Of a stretch of 64,000 nucleotides of DNA, positions 46,493-55,671 are shown piece after piece. The notes below the pieces were generated by a model, which had not been told where the DNA came from, made no database searches, and saw nothing but the letters and a program-made list of their open reading frames with translations. Source of the DNA: an uncultured Bradyrhizobium sp. (GTDB lineage: Bacteria; Pseudomonadota; Alphaproteobacteria; Rhizobiales; Xanthobacteraceae); contig NZ_CAKZHY010000054.1 of assembly GCF_936928535.1 (NCBI RefSeq), positions 1 through 64,000 on the forward strand, written 5' to 3'. The position numbers and the translations under genes were made by a program. The stretch's first letter is position 1, and each line of letters opens with the position of its first letter.

Positions 46493-46646
46493 CGCATGAC
46501 CACCGAGGACAGAATGTCTCGTCGAGTTGAAGGATTATTGCAGTTTGGTCGCTCCGATGAACGACTTGAGAATCGTAGTCAAGCCGCCCGATCCTGACCT
46601 CCTGCGGGGCGCACGGCAATCCAATCCTGCATCCCGCGTTGTTGAC

Positions 46647-48212
46647 TCATGCGAATGTCTTGATGGTCTGGATCACGCCGTCGAGCGCCGTGCCGGCGCT
46701 GTCCTTCAACGCGGCCTCGCGCAGTCGGCGCGCCCAGTCGGCGGCATCCTCGCGGCGTTCGACCAGCTTGATCGCCGCCAGCGTCCTGTCGAATTTCGAC
46801 AGGCCCCGGCTGTGGGTGTCGGAATAGCCTTTGACGAGGCGGCGGCATTGCAGGATCTCGACGCCGAGCTGGTAATTGCTGCCGACCGCCTCGCGCGCGG
46901 CCTTGAGCCACGAATCGCGGTGATCAGTCTCGTTGGCGTGACGCAGCGAGCGGCGGCGCAGGCCGCGCATGCCGCCGACGACATAGAGCACCATGAACCA
47001 CGGGAGCGAATAGGTTTTCACTCGCCGTCCCTTGTTGACGCGGCGATCGAGCCAGGCCACGAGGCGGGGCCGCGCGCCGAGCCAGTGGCCAAAGCCCGCG
47101 GGCAGCATGCCCATCACTTCCTCCATGCGGGGATGCATGAATTCGGTGGTCTGGAGCACCTGTCCGTCCGACATCTCGAGCTCGCTCTCGATGCGCGCGC
47201 GGCGGCCGGCGCGCGTCTTGAGGTCGGCGACGCGGATGACGTCGTCATAGCTCATGGCGTTGGCGAGGTGCTTCGCCGCGGCCTCCGTGAACGCAAAGGC
47301 GTGCGCGCTGCCGCCAGCATTTCTGTCGGCCGCGTGCAGGGTCTTGAGGATGTCGAGATATTCGCCGCCATAGGCGATGTCCTGGAAGTCAACGACCTTC
47401 CGCAAGCCCGCGCGCGCCATGGCGAGCGCAGGCTCGGGCAATTCCTGATTCAACCTCGCGACCAGCGCCGCGAGCTGCGGATCCGATATGGCGGAGGAGG
47501 GCATCTTGCCGGCCGGCTTGGCTCGCGCGGGCGCTGCGACCTCGGCAGGGCCGTTTCTGACTCGCTCGAAGGCGGCATCGAACGTCTCGACGCTGGCCTT
47601 GGCGCCCTTGCCGCCGGCGCGGATCACGTCGAGATAGCTGTCGCGGCTGAACGGCAGCACGTCGGCCGCGGCGAGCGCGCCGAACATCGCGGCCGAAATG
47701 ACGCTGCCATGCGCAATCGCCAGCGCGTTGAGGTCGAAGATAATCTCGGTCTTCGCGGCGATGCCGATCGCGCCGGTGACGGCGCCGCTGTCGGCGATGC
47801 CGTTGCCGGGGGCGATCTTCTCGCCAACCGCGAACGAGCGGTGGTTGGACGCGATTAGCGTGGTTCGTTCAGGCGTCACGAGGCCGCGCAGGATCGAACG
47901 GCCGGCCTCCATGAACTCGGCCGCCATCACCACATCGACGTCGCCGGGCGTCGGCATCAACGACAGGATTGGCTTGCGGCCACCCGCCGGCGGCATCGCC
48001 TCGATGTAGTAGATCGTCGCGCCGGTGCGCTGGGCCACGCCCGGCACCGAGGTCGATTGCGCGACCCAGCCATGGTTCTCGGCGAGCTGCACGATCCAGT
48101 CGGTCAGGACACCACCGCCCTGGCCGCCCATCGCAACGATCGCGATCGAGATCGGCCGCTCGGTTGCTTCGCCGCTCGCAGGCAGTGCCAGTCGGACCGT
48201 CTCGTCCCTCAT
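46647..48212 (-). CDS. iorB: Indolepyruvate oxidoreductase beta-type subunit
   Basis: 521 residues. The N-terminal ~200 residues are the 2-oxoacid:acceptor oxidoreductase gamma-type domain, with AMGGQGGGVLTDWIV at 27-41 and the VAQSTSVPGVAQRTG block. A 300-residue C-terminal extension (DUF6537-like) follows, as in long IorB proteins of aerobic proteobacteria; classical IorB is only about 200 residues. With IorA it oxidises arylpyruvates to arylacetyl-CoA. It starts 10 nt after the iorA stop. Confidence 0.9.
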   Translation of the reverse strand: MRDETVRLALPASGEATERPISIAIVAMGGQGGGVLTDWIVQLAENHGWVAQSTSVPGVAQRTGATIYYIEAMPPAGGRKPILSLMPTPGDVDVVMAAEFMEAGRSILRGLVTPERTTLIASNHRSFAVGEKIAPGNGIADSGAVTGAIGIAAKTEIIFDLNALAIAHGSVISAAMFGALAAADVLPFSRDSYLDVIRAGGKGAKASVETFDAAFERVRNGPAEVAAPARAKPAGKMPSSAISDPQLAALVARLNQELPEPALAMARAGLRKVVDFQDIAYGGEYLDILKTLHAADRNAGGSAHAFAFTEAAAKHLANAMSYDDVIRVADLKTRAGRRARIESELEMSDGQVLQTTEFMHPRMEEVMGMLPAGFGHWLGARPRLVAWLDRRVNKGRRVKTYSLPWFMVLYVVGGMRGLRRRSLRHANETDHRDSWLKAAREAVGSNYQLGVEILQCRRLVKGYSDTHSRGLSKFDRTLAAIKLVERREDAADWARRLREAALKDSAGTALDGVIQTIKTFA

Positions 48213-48222
48213 GCCCAGATTC

Positions 48223-50382
48223 TCATATTAAGGCCTCGAGGGCCGGCCGGCGGCGGTCACGCCGCCGCTGCAGCCAGCCGATGACGCTCATGGCGATGTT
48301 CGATTTGAACGTGTCCCAGCGGCTCGGATTGTGAATGACGTCGGCGCGGTAGAACGACGGGCAGAGCACGGCGGCCTCGGAGACTTCGCCGCAATTGCCG
48401 CATCCCACGCAGGAATTGTCGATGGCCGCAACCGGATCGTCGCGCAAGGGATCGTCGAGCTGCTTCACCGACAACGACGGGCAGCCGGAGAGGCGGATGC
48501 AGGCGTGATCGCCGGTGCACACGTCTTCGTCGACGCCGAAGCGCTCCTTGACGATGCGCACCCCGTCCTTGATCGCCTTGCTGACTTGCGGCTTCACGCG
48601 GCGCTGCTTGTTCAGCATGCATTCGGAGGAGGCGACGATGACCTTCGGGCCTTCCTCCTTGGTCGTCAGCGCCTCCTTCAGCGTGTCGCGCATCTTGCCG
48701 ACGTCATAGGTGCGGTCGAGCTGGCGGACCCATTGGCCGCCGATGCCCTTCACGGCCTGCACGATCGAATTGTTGGTCTTGCGCCGGTTGTTGTTCGCGC
48801 GCGAGGACAGGATGTCCTGACCTCCGGTCGCCGACGTGTAGTAGTTGTCGACGATGACGAAGACGCCGTCATGCTTGTTGAACACGGCATTGCCGATGCC
48901 GCTGGTCAGGCCGTTGTGCCAGAAGCCGCCGTCGCCCATGACCGCGATCGAGCGCTTGTCGGCCTTGACGTTGAAGGCCGAGGTCGAGGCGGGGCCCAGG
49001 CCGAAGCCCATGGTGGTCGCGCCGATATTGAACGGCGGCAAGATCGAGAACAGATGGCAGCCGATATCCGCCGAAACGTGGTGCTGGCCGAGCTCCTCCT
49101 CGACCAGCTTCATCGCGGCGAAGATCGGCCGCTCCGGGCAGCCGGTGCAAAGCCCGGGCGGACGCGCCGGCACCACCTGCTTGAGCTTCTCGACCGCGGG
49201 ATGATTGAGCACGGGCGCGGCGTCCGGCGCCGGCGGCCGGTTGCCGAGCAGCCGCGGCTCGGTCTTCTCGAGGAACTCCCTGACGCCGCCGAGCAGGATC
49301 TGCGCGGTGTAGTCACCGCCCATCGGCAGCACGTCCTTGCCATGGACGCGCGCCTGGATATCCTTGCGGCGCAGCACCGTGTTGATCGCCTGTTCCAGAT
49401 ATTCCGGCTGGCCCTCTTCGACAACAAGCACCGCGTCCTTGCCGGCGCAGAACTCGGCAATCTCCGTGTCGATCACGGGGTAGGTGACGTTCATGACATA
49501 GAGCGCCACTTGCGTATTGCCGTAAGCGTCCGACAGCCCGAGATATTGCAGCGCGCGGACCACATTGTTGTACATGCCGCCCTGCATGATGATGCCGACC
49601 TTGCCCTGCGCTGGCCCCATCCATTCGTTCAGCTTGTTGTCGCGGACGAACCCGATGGCCGCGGGCAGCCGCGTCCTGATCTTCTCCTGCTCGTGCTCAT
49701 AGGCCGCCGGCGGCAGCACGATGCGGTTCACGTCGCGTTTCGGATTGTTGAGTGCATCCTTGATGGTGTGCGCGGGCCTGACGTTGTCCTTGCAGGCAAA
49801 GCTGCCGTGCATGTGGCAGGCGCGGACGCGCACCTCCAGCATCACGGGCGTATTGGAAACTTCCGAGAGCTCAAAGCCCTTTTCGATCAGGTTGACGATG
49901 CACTCGTGGTCGGGGCGGGGATCGAGCAGCCAGATCTGCGACTTCATCGCAAACGCATGCGTGCGCTCCTGCATGATGGAGGAGCCTTCGCCATAATCCT
50001 CGCCGACGATGATCATGGTGCCGCCGGTGACGCCGCCCGAGGCGAGATTGGCGAGCGCGTCCGAGGCGACATTGGTGCCGACGGTGGACTTCCACGCCAC
50101 GGCGCCGCGCAGCGGATACATCACCGAAGCCGACAGCATCGCCGCGGCGGCGGCTTCGTTGGCCGAGCTCTGGAACACGACGCCGAGATCGTCGAGCACG
50201 TCCTTGGCGTCGGCGAGCACGTCCATCAGATGCGAGATCGGCGAGCCCTGATAGCCGCCGACATAGGCGACGCCGGATTGCAGCAGCGCCTTGGTGATGG
50301 CGAGGATGCCTTCGCCGCGGAAAATATCGCCGTCGCCGAGCCGGAGATCCTCGACTTCGCGAGCAAAAGACCGTTCAGCCAT
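48223..50382 (-). CDS. iorA: Indolepyruvate oxidoreductase alpha-type subunit
   Basis: 719 residues from the ATG at 50382, with GGAGGG upstream. N-terminal pyrimidine-binding domain (from GEGILAITKALLQSGV, about 23-38), middle region, then a ThDP-binding domain with GDGGFWHNGLTSGIGNAV near 495 and a C-terminal ferredoxin-like region. In the latter, CVGCGNC and a following CPSF give one full [4Fe-4S] set; the first set (CTGDHAC...GCPS) is spaced differently from the classical CxxCxxC. It decarboxylates arylpyruvates (indole-, phenyl- or hydroxyphenylpyruvate). Confidence 0.92.
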   Translation of the reverse strand: MAERSFAREVEDLRLGDGDIFRGEGILAITKALLQSGVAYVGGYQGSPISHLMDVLADAKDVLDDLGVVFQSSANEAAAAAMLSASVMYPLRGAVAWKSTVGTNVASDALANLASGGVTGGTMIIVGEDYGEGSSIMQERTHAFAMKSQIWLLDPRPDHECIVNLIEKGFELSEVSNTPVMLEVRVRACHMHGSFACKDNVRPAHTIKDALNNPKRDVNRIVLPPAAYEHEQEKIRTRLPAAIGFVRDNKLNEWMGPAQGKVGIIMQGGMYNNVVRALQYLGLSDAYGNTQVALYVMNVTYPVIDTEIAEFCAGKDAVLVVEEGQPEYLEQAINTVLRRKDIQARVHGKDVLPMGGDYTAQILLGGVREFLEKTEPRLLGNRPPAPDAAPVLNHPAVEKLKQVVPARPPGLCTGCPERPIFAAMKLVEEELGQHHVSADIGCHLFSILPPFNIGATTMGFGLGPASTSAFNVKADKRSIAVMGDGGFWHNGLTSGIGNAVFNKHDGVFVIVDNYYTSATGGQDILSSRANNNRRKTNNSIVQAVKGIGGQWVRQLDRTYDVGKMRDTLKEALTTKEEGPKVIVASSECMLNKQRRVKPQVSKAIKDGVRIVKERFGVDEDVCTGDHACIRLSGCPSLSVKQLDDPLRDDPVAAIDNSCVGCGNCGEVSEAAVLCPSFYRADVIHNPSRWDTFKSNIAMSVIGWLQRRRDRRRPALEALI

Positions 50383-50397
50383 TGCACCCTCCAGAAA

Positions 50398-50434
50398 TAT
50401 GCGTTAGCATACGTTTACATGTGAAGTAAGTCAA
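50398..50434 (-). promoter_or_regulatory. Promoter of iorAB with overlapping palindrome
   Basis: On the minus strand TTGACT (50434-50429), 17 bases, TATGCT (50411-50406): a good sigma-70-type promoter. The -10 box overlaps TATGC-GTTA-GCATA (50398-50411), a perfect 5-bp-arm palindrome well placed for repression. The iorA ATG is 24 bases after the -10. Confidence 0.7.
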
Positions 50435-50510
50435 CGCGCGCCATGTTATCACGCCTGCGGATCTCTTCCTTCGGAGAGGGCGGTCATGAGCCAGCGACAG
50501 GGTAGGGCCG

Positions 50511-51527
50511 ATGCTGAAGCTGCCTCGCTTTAGAGCCGCCGCCGTCCAGGCTTCACCAGTCTATCTCAATGCGAGCGCGACCGCCGACAAGGCAACCTCA
50601 CTGGTGCGTGAGGCGGCGGCAAACGGCGCCAAGCTGGTCGCGTTCCCCGAAGTTTTCGTGCCCGGCTATCCCTATTGGAACTGGATCACCGATCCCGTCA
50701 CCGGCAGTGCATGGTTCGAAAAGCTCGCCAAGGCCTCGGTGCTGGTGCCGGATCCCGAGGTCGACGTCGTCAGGAAGGCTGCGCGCGATGCGGGATGCTA
50801 CGTCGTCCTCGGCGTCAACGAGCGCAGCCCGGTCTCGCTCGGGGCGATCTACAATACGCTGGTGTTCATCGGTCCTGACGGTGCGCTGCTCGGCAAGCAC
50901 CGCAAGCTGGTGCCGACCTGGGCAGAGAAGCTGACCTGGACCGGCGGTGACGGATCGAGCCTGCGCGTCTATGATACCGAGATCGGGCGTCTCGGCGGTC
51001 TTGCCTGCGGCGAGAACACCAACACGCTCGCGCGCTTTGCGCTGCTCGGCCAGGGTGAGCTCGTGCACGTCGCCAGCTACATCTCGCTTCCCGTCGCGCC
51101 GCCTGATTACGACATGGCGGAAGCGATCAAGCTGCGCGCCATTGCCCATTCCTTCGAAGGCAAGATCTTCACCATCGTGTCCTGCTCGACCGTGTCGGAG
51201 GAGATCATCGCGGCGATGGAGACCATCGTCCCCGATGCACGGGCGCGCCTGCAGCGCAAGTCGAGCGCCTTCTCCGGCATCATCGGCCCCGATGGCCGCG
51301 TGGTCGGCGCGCCCCTGATCGACGAGGAGGGCATCGTCTACGCCGACATCGACCTCGAGCGCTGCATCCAGCCGAAGCAGATGCATGACATTGTCGGGCA
51401 CTACAACAGGTTCGACGTCTTTGATTTGAGGGTCAATCGCCGGCCGCAGGCGCCGTTGGGTTTGGCGGATGGGGAGGGCGATGCGGTGGAGCAGGGTTTT
51501 GTGCCGATCCCGTTGAGATCGGAATGA
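50511..51527 (+). CDS. Nitrilase
   Basis: 338 residues, carbon-nitrogen hydrolase family. The catalytic triad is E47 (FPEVFVPGYPYW), K132 (HRKLVPTW) and C166 (LACGENTNTLARF). The CGENTN form around the nucleophile, rather than CWEN, is typical of a rhizobial and plant-like nitrilase group. It turns a nitrile into an acid and ammonia, for example arylacetonitrile to arylacetic acid. It is divergent from iorA, 128 bases apart, which fits arylacetate metabolism. Confidence 0.93.
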   Translation: MLKLPRFRAAAVQASPVYLNASATADKATSLVREAAANGAKLVAFPEVFVPGYPYWNWITDPVTGSAWFEKLAKASVLVPDPEVDVVRKAARDAGCYVVLGVNERSPVSLGAIYNTLVFIGPDGALLGKHRKLVPTWAEKLTWTGGDGSSLRVYDTEIGRLGGLACGENTNTLARFALLGQGELVHVASYISLPVAPPDYDMAEAIKLRAIAHSFEGKIFTIVSCSTVSEEIIAAMETIVPDARARLQRKSSAFSGIIGPDGRVVGAPLIDEEGIVYADIDLERCIQPKQMHDIVGHYNRFDVFDLRVNRRPQAPLGLADGEGDAVEQGFVPIPLRSE

Positions 51528-51563
51528 TGGAAATGGTTATTGGGAATGGTCTCACCACAAACT

Positions 51564-51688
51564 CGTCATGCCCGGGCTTGTCCCGCCTGCGGGGCCGAAG
51601 CCGCTTCGGCGAGGCGAAGGCCCGGGCATCCACGTTCTTCGTGCTGCGGGAAAGATCGTGGATGGCCGGGACTAGCCCGGCCATGACG
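51564..51688. repeat. REP-like intergenic palindromic element
   Basis: Two strong hairpins in a row: ATGCCCGGGC (51568-51577) with GCCCGGGCAT (51620-51629), which encloses GCCGAAGC-C-GCTTCGGC, and ATGGCCGGG-ACTAG-CCCGGCCAT (51662-51684). Outer flanks CGTC and GACG also pair. Read as protein, the complementary strand gives the GLVPAIHD and DKPGHDE words common to interspersed repeats of Bradyrhizobium genomes. Confidence 0.75.
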
Positions 51689-51752
51689 GTGAGAAAGCGG
51701 CCGCATTTCATCATGGCCTGAGCAAACGACGACACACGACTTGGAGGACAGC

Positions 51753-52859
51753 ATGCGCGAGAACGTGATCGGCCGGGCCAATGTCGAGGATACCCCCGAG
51801 CTCAAGGCTTATTACAAGGATCTCGAAAAATACGAGGCCGGTGCGCTCTGGACGGTGGCCAACAAGATCGAGCCGTGGGCGCCGCAATCTGCCTCCGTCC
51901 CCGTGCTCTGGCGCTACAAGGATTTGCGCGAGCACGTGCTGCGCTCGGTCGAGCTGGTCTCGCCGGAGAAGGCAGGCCGGCGGGTGATCTACCTCAACAA
52001 TCCAGGCCGCCGCGACGTGTCGGCCGCGGTGGGCTGGCTCTATTCGGGATTGCAGGTGATGCACCCCGGCGAGGTCGCAACGGCGCACGCCCACTCGGCT
52101 TCAGCCCTGCGCTTCATCATGGAAGGATCAGGCGCCTACACCGTCGTCGATGGTCACAAGATGACGCTTGGCGCGCGGGATTTCGTGCTGACGCCGAACG
52201 GCACCTGGCACGAGCACGGCGTTGAAGCCAGCGGCTCGGTCTGCATCTGGCAGGATGGCCTCGACATTCCGCTGGTCAACGCGCTGGAGGCCAATTTCTT
52301 CGTCGTGCATCCAAAGATCCAGCAGGAGCCATCAAGCTATCCCGTGGACGACATGACCAAGACCTGGGGCAATCCCGGTCTGCGTCCGGCCGGCTCGAAA
52401 TGGGCGAAGGGCTATTCCCCCATGTTCAAATATGAGTGGGAGCCGACCTACGAGTCCTTGCTGAAATACGCAGCCGCGACCGAAGGCTCCCCCTACGACG
52501 GCACCCTCATGAACTATGTCAATCCGATCACCGGCGGACACGTGATGCAGACCATCGGCGCCAGCATGCAATTGCTGCGGCCCGGCGAAAAAACAAAATC
52601 GCACCGCCACACCGGCAGCTTCCTCTACCAGGTCGCCAAAGGACGCGGCTATTCGATCGTCGGCGGCAAGCGGCTCGACTGGGAGGAGCGCGACATCTTC
52701 TGCGTTCCCTCCTGGGCCTGGCACGAGCACGGCAATGCCTCGGCGAACGAGGATGCCTGCCTGTTCTGCTTCAACGATCTCCCTGTTATCGAAGGTCTCG
52801 GGCTCTATCGCGAGGAGGCCTATGGCGACAATGGTGGTTACCAATCGGTCGCGGCCTGA
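51753..52859 (+). CDS. Gentisate 1,2-dioxygenase-like cupin
   Basis: 368 residues from the ATG at 51753 with GGAGG upstream. Bicupin architecture of the gentisate/1-hydroxy-2-naphthoate dioxygenase family. First cupin: H112 and H114 (HAH) and a His in TWHEH (153 or 155) bind Fe(II). The second cupin keeps KSHRHTGSF and WAWHEHG. It opens the ring of gentisate-like compounds between the carboxyl and adjacent hydroxyl carbons. FAH-family and thioesterase genes follow on the same strand. Confidence 0.9.
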   Translation: MRENVIGRANVEDTPELKAYYKDLEKYEAGALWTVANKIEPWAPQSASVPVLWRYKDLREHVLRSVELVSPEKAGRRVIYLNNPGRRDVSAAVGWLYSGLQVMHPGEVATAHAHSASALRFIMEGSGAYTVVDGHKMTLGARDFVLTPNGTWHEHGVEASGSVCIWQDGLDIPLVNALEANFFVVHPKIQQEPSSYPVDDMTKTWGNPGLRPAGSKWAKGYSPMFKYEWEPTYESLLKYAAATEGSPYDGTLMNYVNPITGGHVMQTIGASMQLLRPGEKTKSHRHTGSFLYQVAKGRGYSIVGGKRLDWEERDIFCVPSWAWHEHGNASANEDACLFCFNDLPVIEGLGLYREEAYGDNGGYQSVAA

Positions 52860-52904
52860 CGGCTCCTCGCCAAATTCAACCCGAACAGCCGGATAGAATC
52901 TTTC

Positions 52905-53813
52905 ATGCGTCTCGTGACCTACACCTTGGGCAACAGTGGTGCCCGTCTTGGAGCTCTCGCTGGCGGGCTGGTCGTCGATGTCGAGCATCTCGGTGCATCC
53001 AGCGGCGTGACATGGCCAAGCGACATGCTGTCGTTCATCGACAACAGCGTGACGCTGCTGCCGGCGCTCAGGGATGCGCTGGAGGAGGCCAACGGTCGCT
53101 TTCCCGCCGGCTCCGCGGTTGCGGTCGAGGACGTGAAGCTGCAAGCCCCGATCCCGCGACCCCGAAAAAACATCTTCGGGATCGGGCTGAACTACCGCGC
53201 CCATGTCGCGGAATCGGCCAAGAGTCTCGACACAGATAAGGACCTGCCGAAGCAGCCGGTCGTGTTCTCCAAGCCGCCGACCTCGGTGATCGGTCCGGGC
53301 GGTGCGATCCAGCACAATGCCAAGATGACGCAGCAACTCGACTGGGAGGTCGAACTCGCCGTCATCATCGGCAAGACCGCGACGCGCGTCGCGACTGACA
53401 AGGCGATGGACCACGTGTTCGGCTATTCGGTGATGATCGACATCTCCGCGCGCGACAATCGCCGCGCCGGGCAGTGGATCTTCTCCAAGGGCATGGACAC
53501 CTATGCGCCGTTCGGCCCCTGCATCGTCACCGCGGACGAGATTGCCGATCCGCAAAACTTGCGGCTCTGGCTGACCAAGAACGGCGTCATGAAGCAGGAC
53601 TCCAACACCAAATACATGATCTTCGACATTCCGGTTCTGATCTCGGACATTTCGTCGGGCATGACGCTCGAGCCGGGCGACATCATCGCAACAGGAACGC
53701 CTGAAGGCGTCGGCGCCGGCATGAGCCCGCAGGAATGGTTGTGGCCGGGCGACGTGGTCGAGGCGGGGGTCGACGGCGTCGGTGTCATCAGGCACCCCGT
53801 CGTTGCGATCTGA
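52905..53813 (+). CDS. Fumarylacetoacetate hydrolase-family protein
   Basis: 302 residues. Family blocks: GIGLNYRAHVAES near 91-103, metal-binding Glu in LDWEVELAVIIG, and ATGTPEGVGAG near the C-terminus. After a gentisate dioxygenase this family hydrolyses maleyl- or fumarylpyruvate, which is the likely job here. The stop TGA shares one base with the ATG of the thioesterase gene. Confidence 0.92.
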   Translation: MRLVTYTLGNSGARLGALAGGLVVDVEHLGASSGVTWPSDMLSFIDNSVTLLPALRDALEEANGRFPAGSAVAVEDVKLQAPIPRPRKNIFGIGLNYRAHVAESAKSLDTDKDLPKQPVVFSKPPTSVIGPGGAIQHNAKMTQQLDWEVELAVIIGKTATRVATDKAMDHVFGYSVMIDISARDNRRAGQWIFSKGMDTYAPFGPCIVTADEIADPQNLRLWLTKNGVMKQDSNTKYMIFDIPVLISDISSGMTLEPGDIIATGTPEGVGAGMSPQEWLWPGDVVEAGVDGVGVIRHPVVAI

Positions 53814-54244
53814 TGACCGATTTCTCGTTCGATCGCGAGCTCAGGTTCGGAGACTGCGACCCCTCGGGGATCGCCTATTTCCCGTCCTATCTGAACATTC
53901 TCAATGGCGTGGTCGAGGATTTCTGGGCCGGCATCGGTTTCCCATGGCCGGAGCTGATCACCGTCAGGAAGATCGGAACGCCCACGGTTCATCTTGCCTG
54001 CGACTTCTCGCGGCCATCCATGTTCGGCGATCTCCTGAGGTTCAATCTGCGCATCGTCAAGGTCGGCGGATCATCGCTCCATCTCGACCATGCCATATCA
54101 GGCGCGAACGGCATGCGGTGGCGCGCGCGCCAGATCCTTGCCGCGACCTCGCTGGTCGATCATCATGCGATCCCATGGCCCGACGACATCAGAGGTGCCC
54201 TCATGGCCCATGTGAGCGCGGGTGAGGGGGCAACGCCGGCATGA
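53813..54244 (+). CDS. Acyl-CoA thioesterase, 4-hydroxybenzoyl-CoA thioesterase-like
   Basis: 143 residues from the ATG at 53813 that overlaps the preceding stop. Hot-dog fold; the active-site region FGDCDPSGIAYFPSYL (about 11-26) holds the catalytic Asp of the 4HBT family. It releases CoA from an aromatic or related thioester. Overlaps the next gene by 4 nt (ATGA). Confidence 0.87.
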   Translation: MTDFSFDRELRFGDCDPSGIAYFPSYLNILNGVVEDFWAGIGFPWPELITVRKIGTPTVHLACDFSRPSMFGDLLRFNLRIVKVGGSSLHLDHAISGANGMRWRARQILAATSLVDHHAIPWPDDIRGALMAHVSAGEGATPA

Positions 54245-54948
54245 TCTCGCTGTTCATGACGTTCTACGATCCCACAGGCGAACGGCGCGTTCGGCCTGAT
54301 GAAGTGGCTGCCGTCGCGGAATTGGTCGGACCGATCCCGGGGTTGATTGAGGCCTTGCTGTTCACGCCGCTCGAACAGTCGGTCGATCATCCCTACAAGG
54401 CCGACGGCTCCGGTCCCGCCTTTGCGCTTCAACTGCGCTTTCCCGACCTGTTCGCCTGTGAGGCGGCGATGGACCGCGGCAGCATCCTGGCTAGCCTTGC
54501 GACGGGTGCTGGCCTCGCCGGCCTCAGCGGGCTCGACGTCACGCACCAGGCGATGCTGACACGCGCGTTTCCCGTCGATGTCGCCGAGCATCCGGCGGGA
54601 ACGACGGTTACCTGCAGCTACCTCGTCCACTATCCCGGCCCGGCCGAGGACATGAACGCCTGGAATTTGCACTATCTGGAGCACCATCCCTCGATCATGC
54701 GGACCTTCCCCGATGTCCGCCAGATCGAGATCTACACCCGCATCGACTGGGTCGATCGGCTCCCCTCGCGCCGCGTCGAGCACATGCAGCGCAACAAGCT
54801 GATGTTCGACAGCGCGCAAGCCCTCGCGCACGCACTTGCCTCCGACGTGATCAAACGCATGCGCGCGGATTTCGTGAAGTTTCCGCCATTCGCGGGCGGC
54901 AACAAGCATTTTCCGATGCTGACACGGGTGGTGAAGGCGGGGGGCTAG
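54241..54948 (+). CDS. EthD-like dimeric alpha/beta-barrel protein
   Basis: 235 residues. Two ferredoxin-like halves are suggested: the first from SLFMTFYDP, the second from VTCSYLVHYPGP with NAWNLHYLEHHPSIM, which resembles the EthD signature. No catalytic mechanism can be read. It is the last gene of the cupin-FAH-thioesterase run and probably handles an intermediate or a side reaction. Confidence 0.7.
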   Translation: MISLFMTFYDPTGERRVRPDEVAAVAELVGPIPGLIEALLFTPLEQSVDHPYKADGSGPAFALQLRFPDLFACEAAMDRGSILASLATGAGLAGLSGLDVTHQAMLTRAFPVDVAEHPAGTTVTCSYLVHYPGPAEDMNAWNLHYLEHHPSIMRTFPDVRQIEIYTRIDWVDRLPSRRVEHMQRNKLMFDSAQALAHALASDVIKRMRADFVKFPPFAGGNKHFPMLTRVVKAGG

Positions 54949-55060
54949 AGAGGCGAGGGTACGGCATTCGCAGCTTGCGAGCAGCCGTTCCGCCTGTTCG
55001 CAACGCCCTCATGACCGCAAGGCTATCGCATGTGAGGTTCTCGAGCGACCGGCGCGCACG

Positions 55061-55099
55061 CCTCGTCCTTCGAGACGACCGCTCCGCGGCCTCCTTAGG
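55061..55099. repeat. Fragment of a second interspersed palindromic repeat
   Basis: CGTCCTTCGAGACG and a following GC-rich arm closely resemble rhizobial intergenic repeats of the RIME/REP kind. Only one arm is well kept. It lies between the EthD-like gene and the cytochrome b561 stop. Confidence 0.4.
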
Positions 55100-55104
55100 C
55101 CGTC

Positions 55105-55671
55105 TCAATCCTTGGTGTGCGGCAGCATCCGGATGAGGGTGCGGTCCCGGAATACCCAATGATGAATGAGCGCGGCGATCGCGTGGGACGCTGCGATGAC
55201 CACCAGCGCATGCGCGAGCACTTCGTGCACTTCTTTCACATTGTGGGCAAAAGCCGCATCCTTGAGCCACGGTGAGGGAATGATGGCAAGACCGAACAAT
55301 GGCAATGCATCACCACGCGCGAACTGAAGGACGACCCCGGCGACCGGCACTGCGACGAGCAGCGCGTAAAGCGCGTAGTGCGCGATCACGGCGGCAGGAT
55401 CGCCCCACTTCCCGAGCCAATTACCAAATTCGGTCGCTTCCGATACAGGAGGTGGATTGACCGATCGCGAGATCAGACGAGCCACAAGCAGGAAGAGAAT
55501 TGCAAGTCCGGCCGCAACATGGACGGCAAGGCCGATCTGACGGGATTCACCCTTCGGCAAGACATCGCCAAAAATGCCCAGCGTCCAAACAAGAATGACA
55601 AGAAGGACCGTCAGCCAGTGCAGGGTCTGCGCAATAGCGCCATAGTCCTTGTCTGAATTGAGTAGCTGCAT
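55105..55671 (-). CDS. Cytochrome b561-family protein
   Basis: 188 residues from the ATG at 55671, with GAGG upstream. Four membrane helices with His in haem-binding places: LHWLTVLL in the first, VHVAAGL in the second, and VHEVLAHALVV plus HAIAALIHH in the last. It passes electrons between quinone and a periplasmic or membrane partner; such proteins can also dismutate superoxide. It stands alone. Confidence 0.9.
   Translation of the reverse strand: MQLLNSDKDYGAIAQTLHWLTVLLVILVWTLGIFGDVLPKGESRQIGLAVHVAAGLAILFLLVARLISRSVNPPPVSEATEFGNWLGKWGDPAAVIAHYALYALLVAVPVAGVVLQFARGDALPLFGLAIIPSPWLKDAAFAHNVKEVHEVLAHALVVIAASHAIAALIHHWVFRDRTLIRMLPHTKD

Noticed and set aside
48331..50424. Plus-strand frame of about 700 codons opposite iorA
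   Set aside because: Antisense to a gene with clear ThDP and iron-sulfur motifs; no domain on the plus strand.
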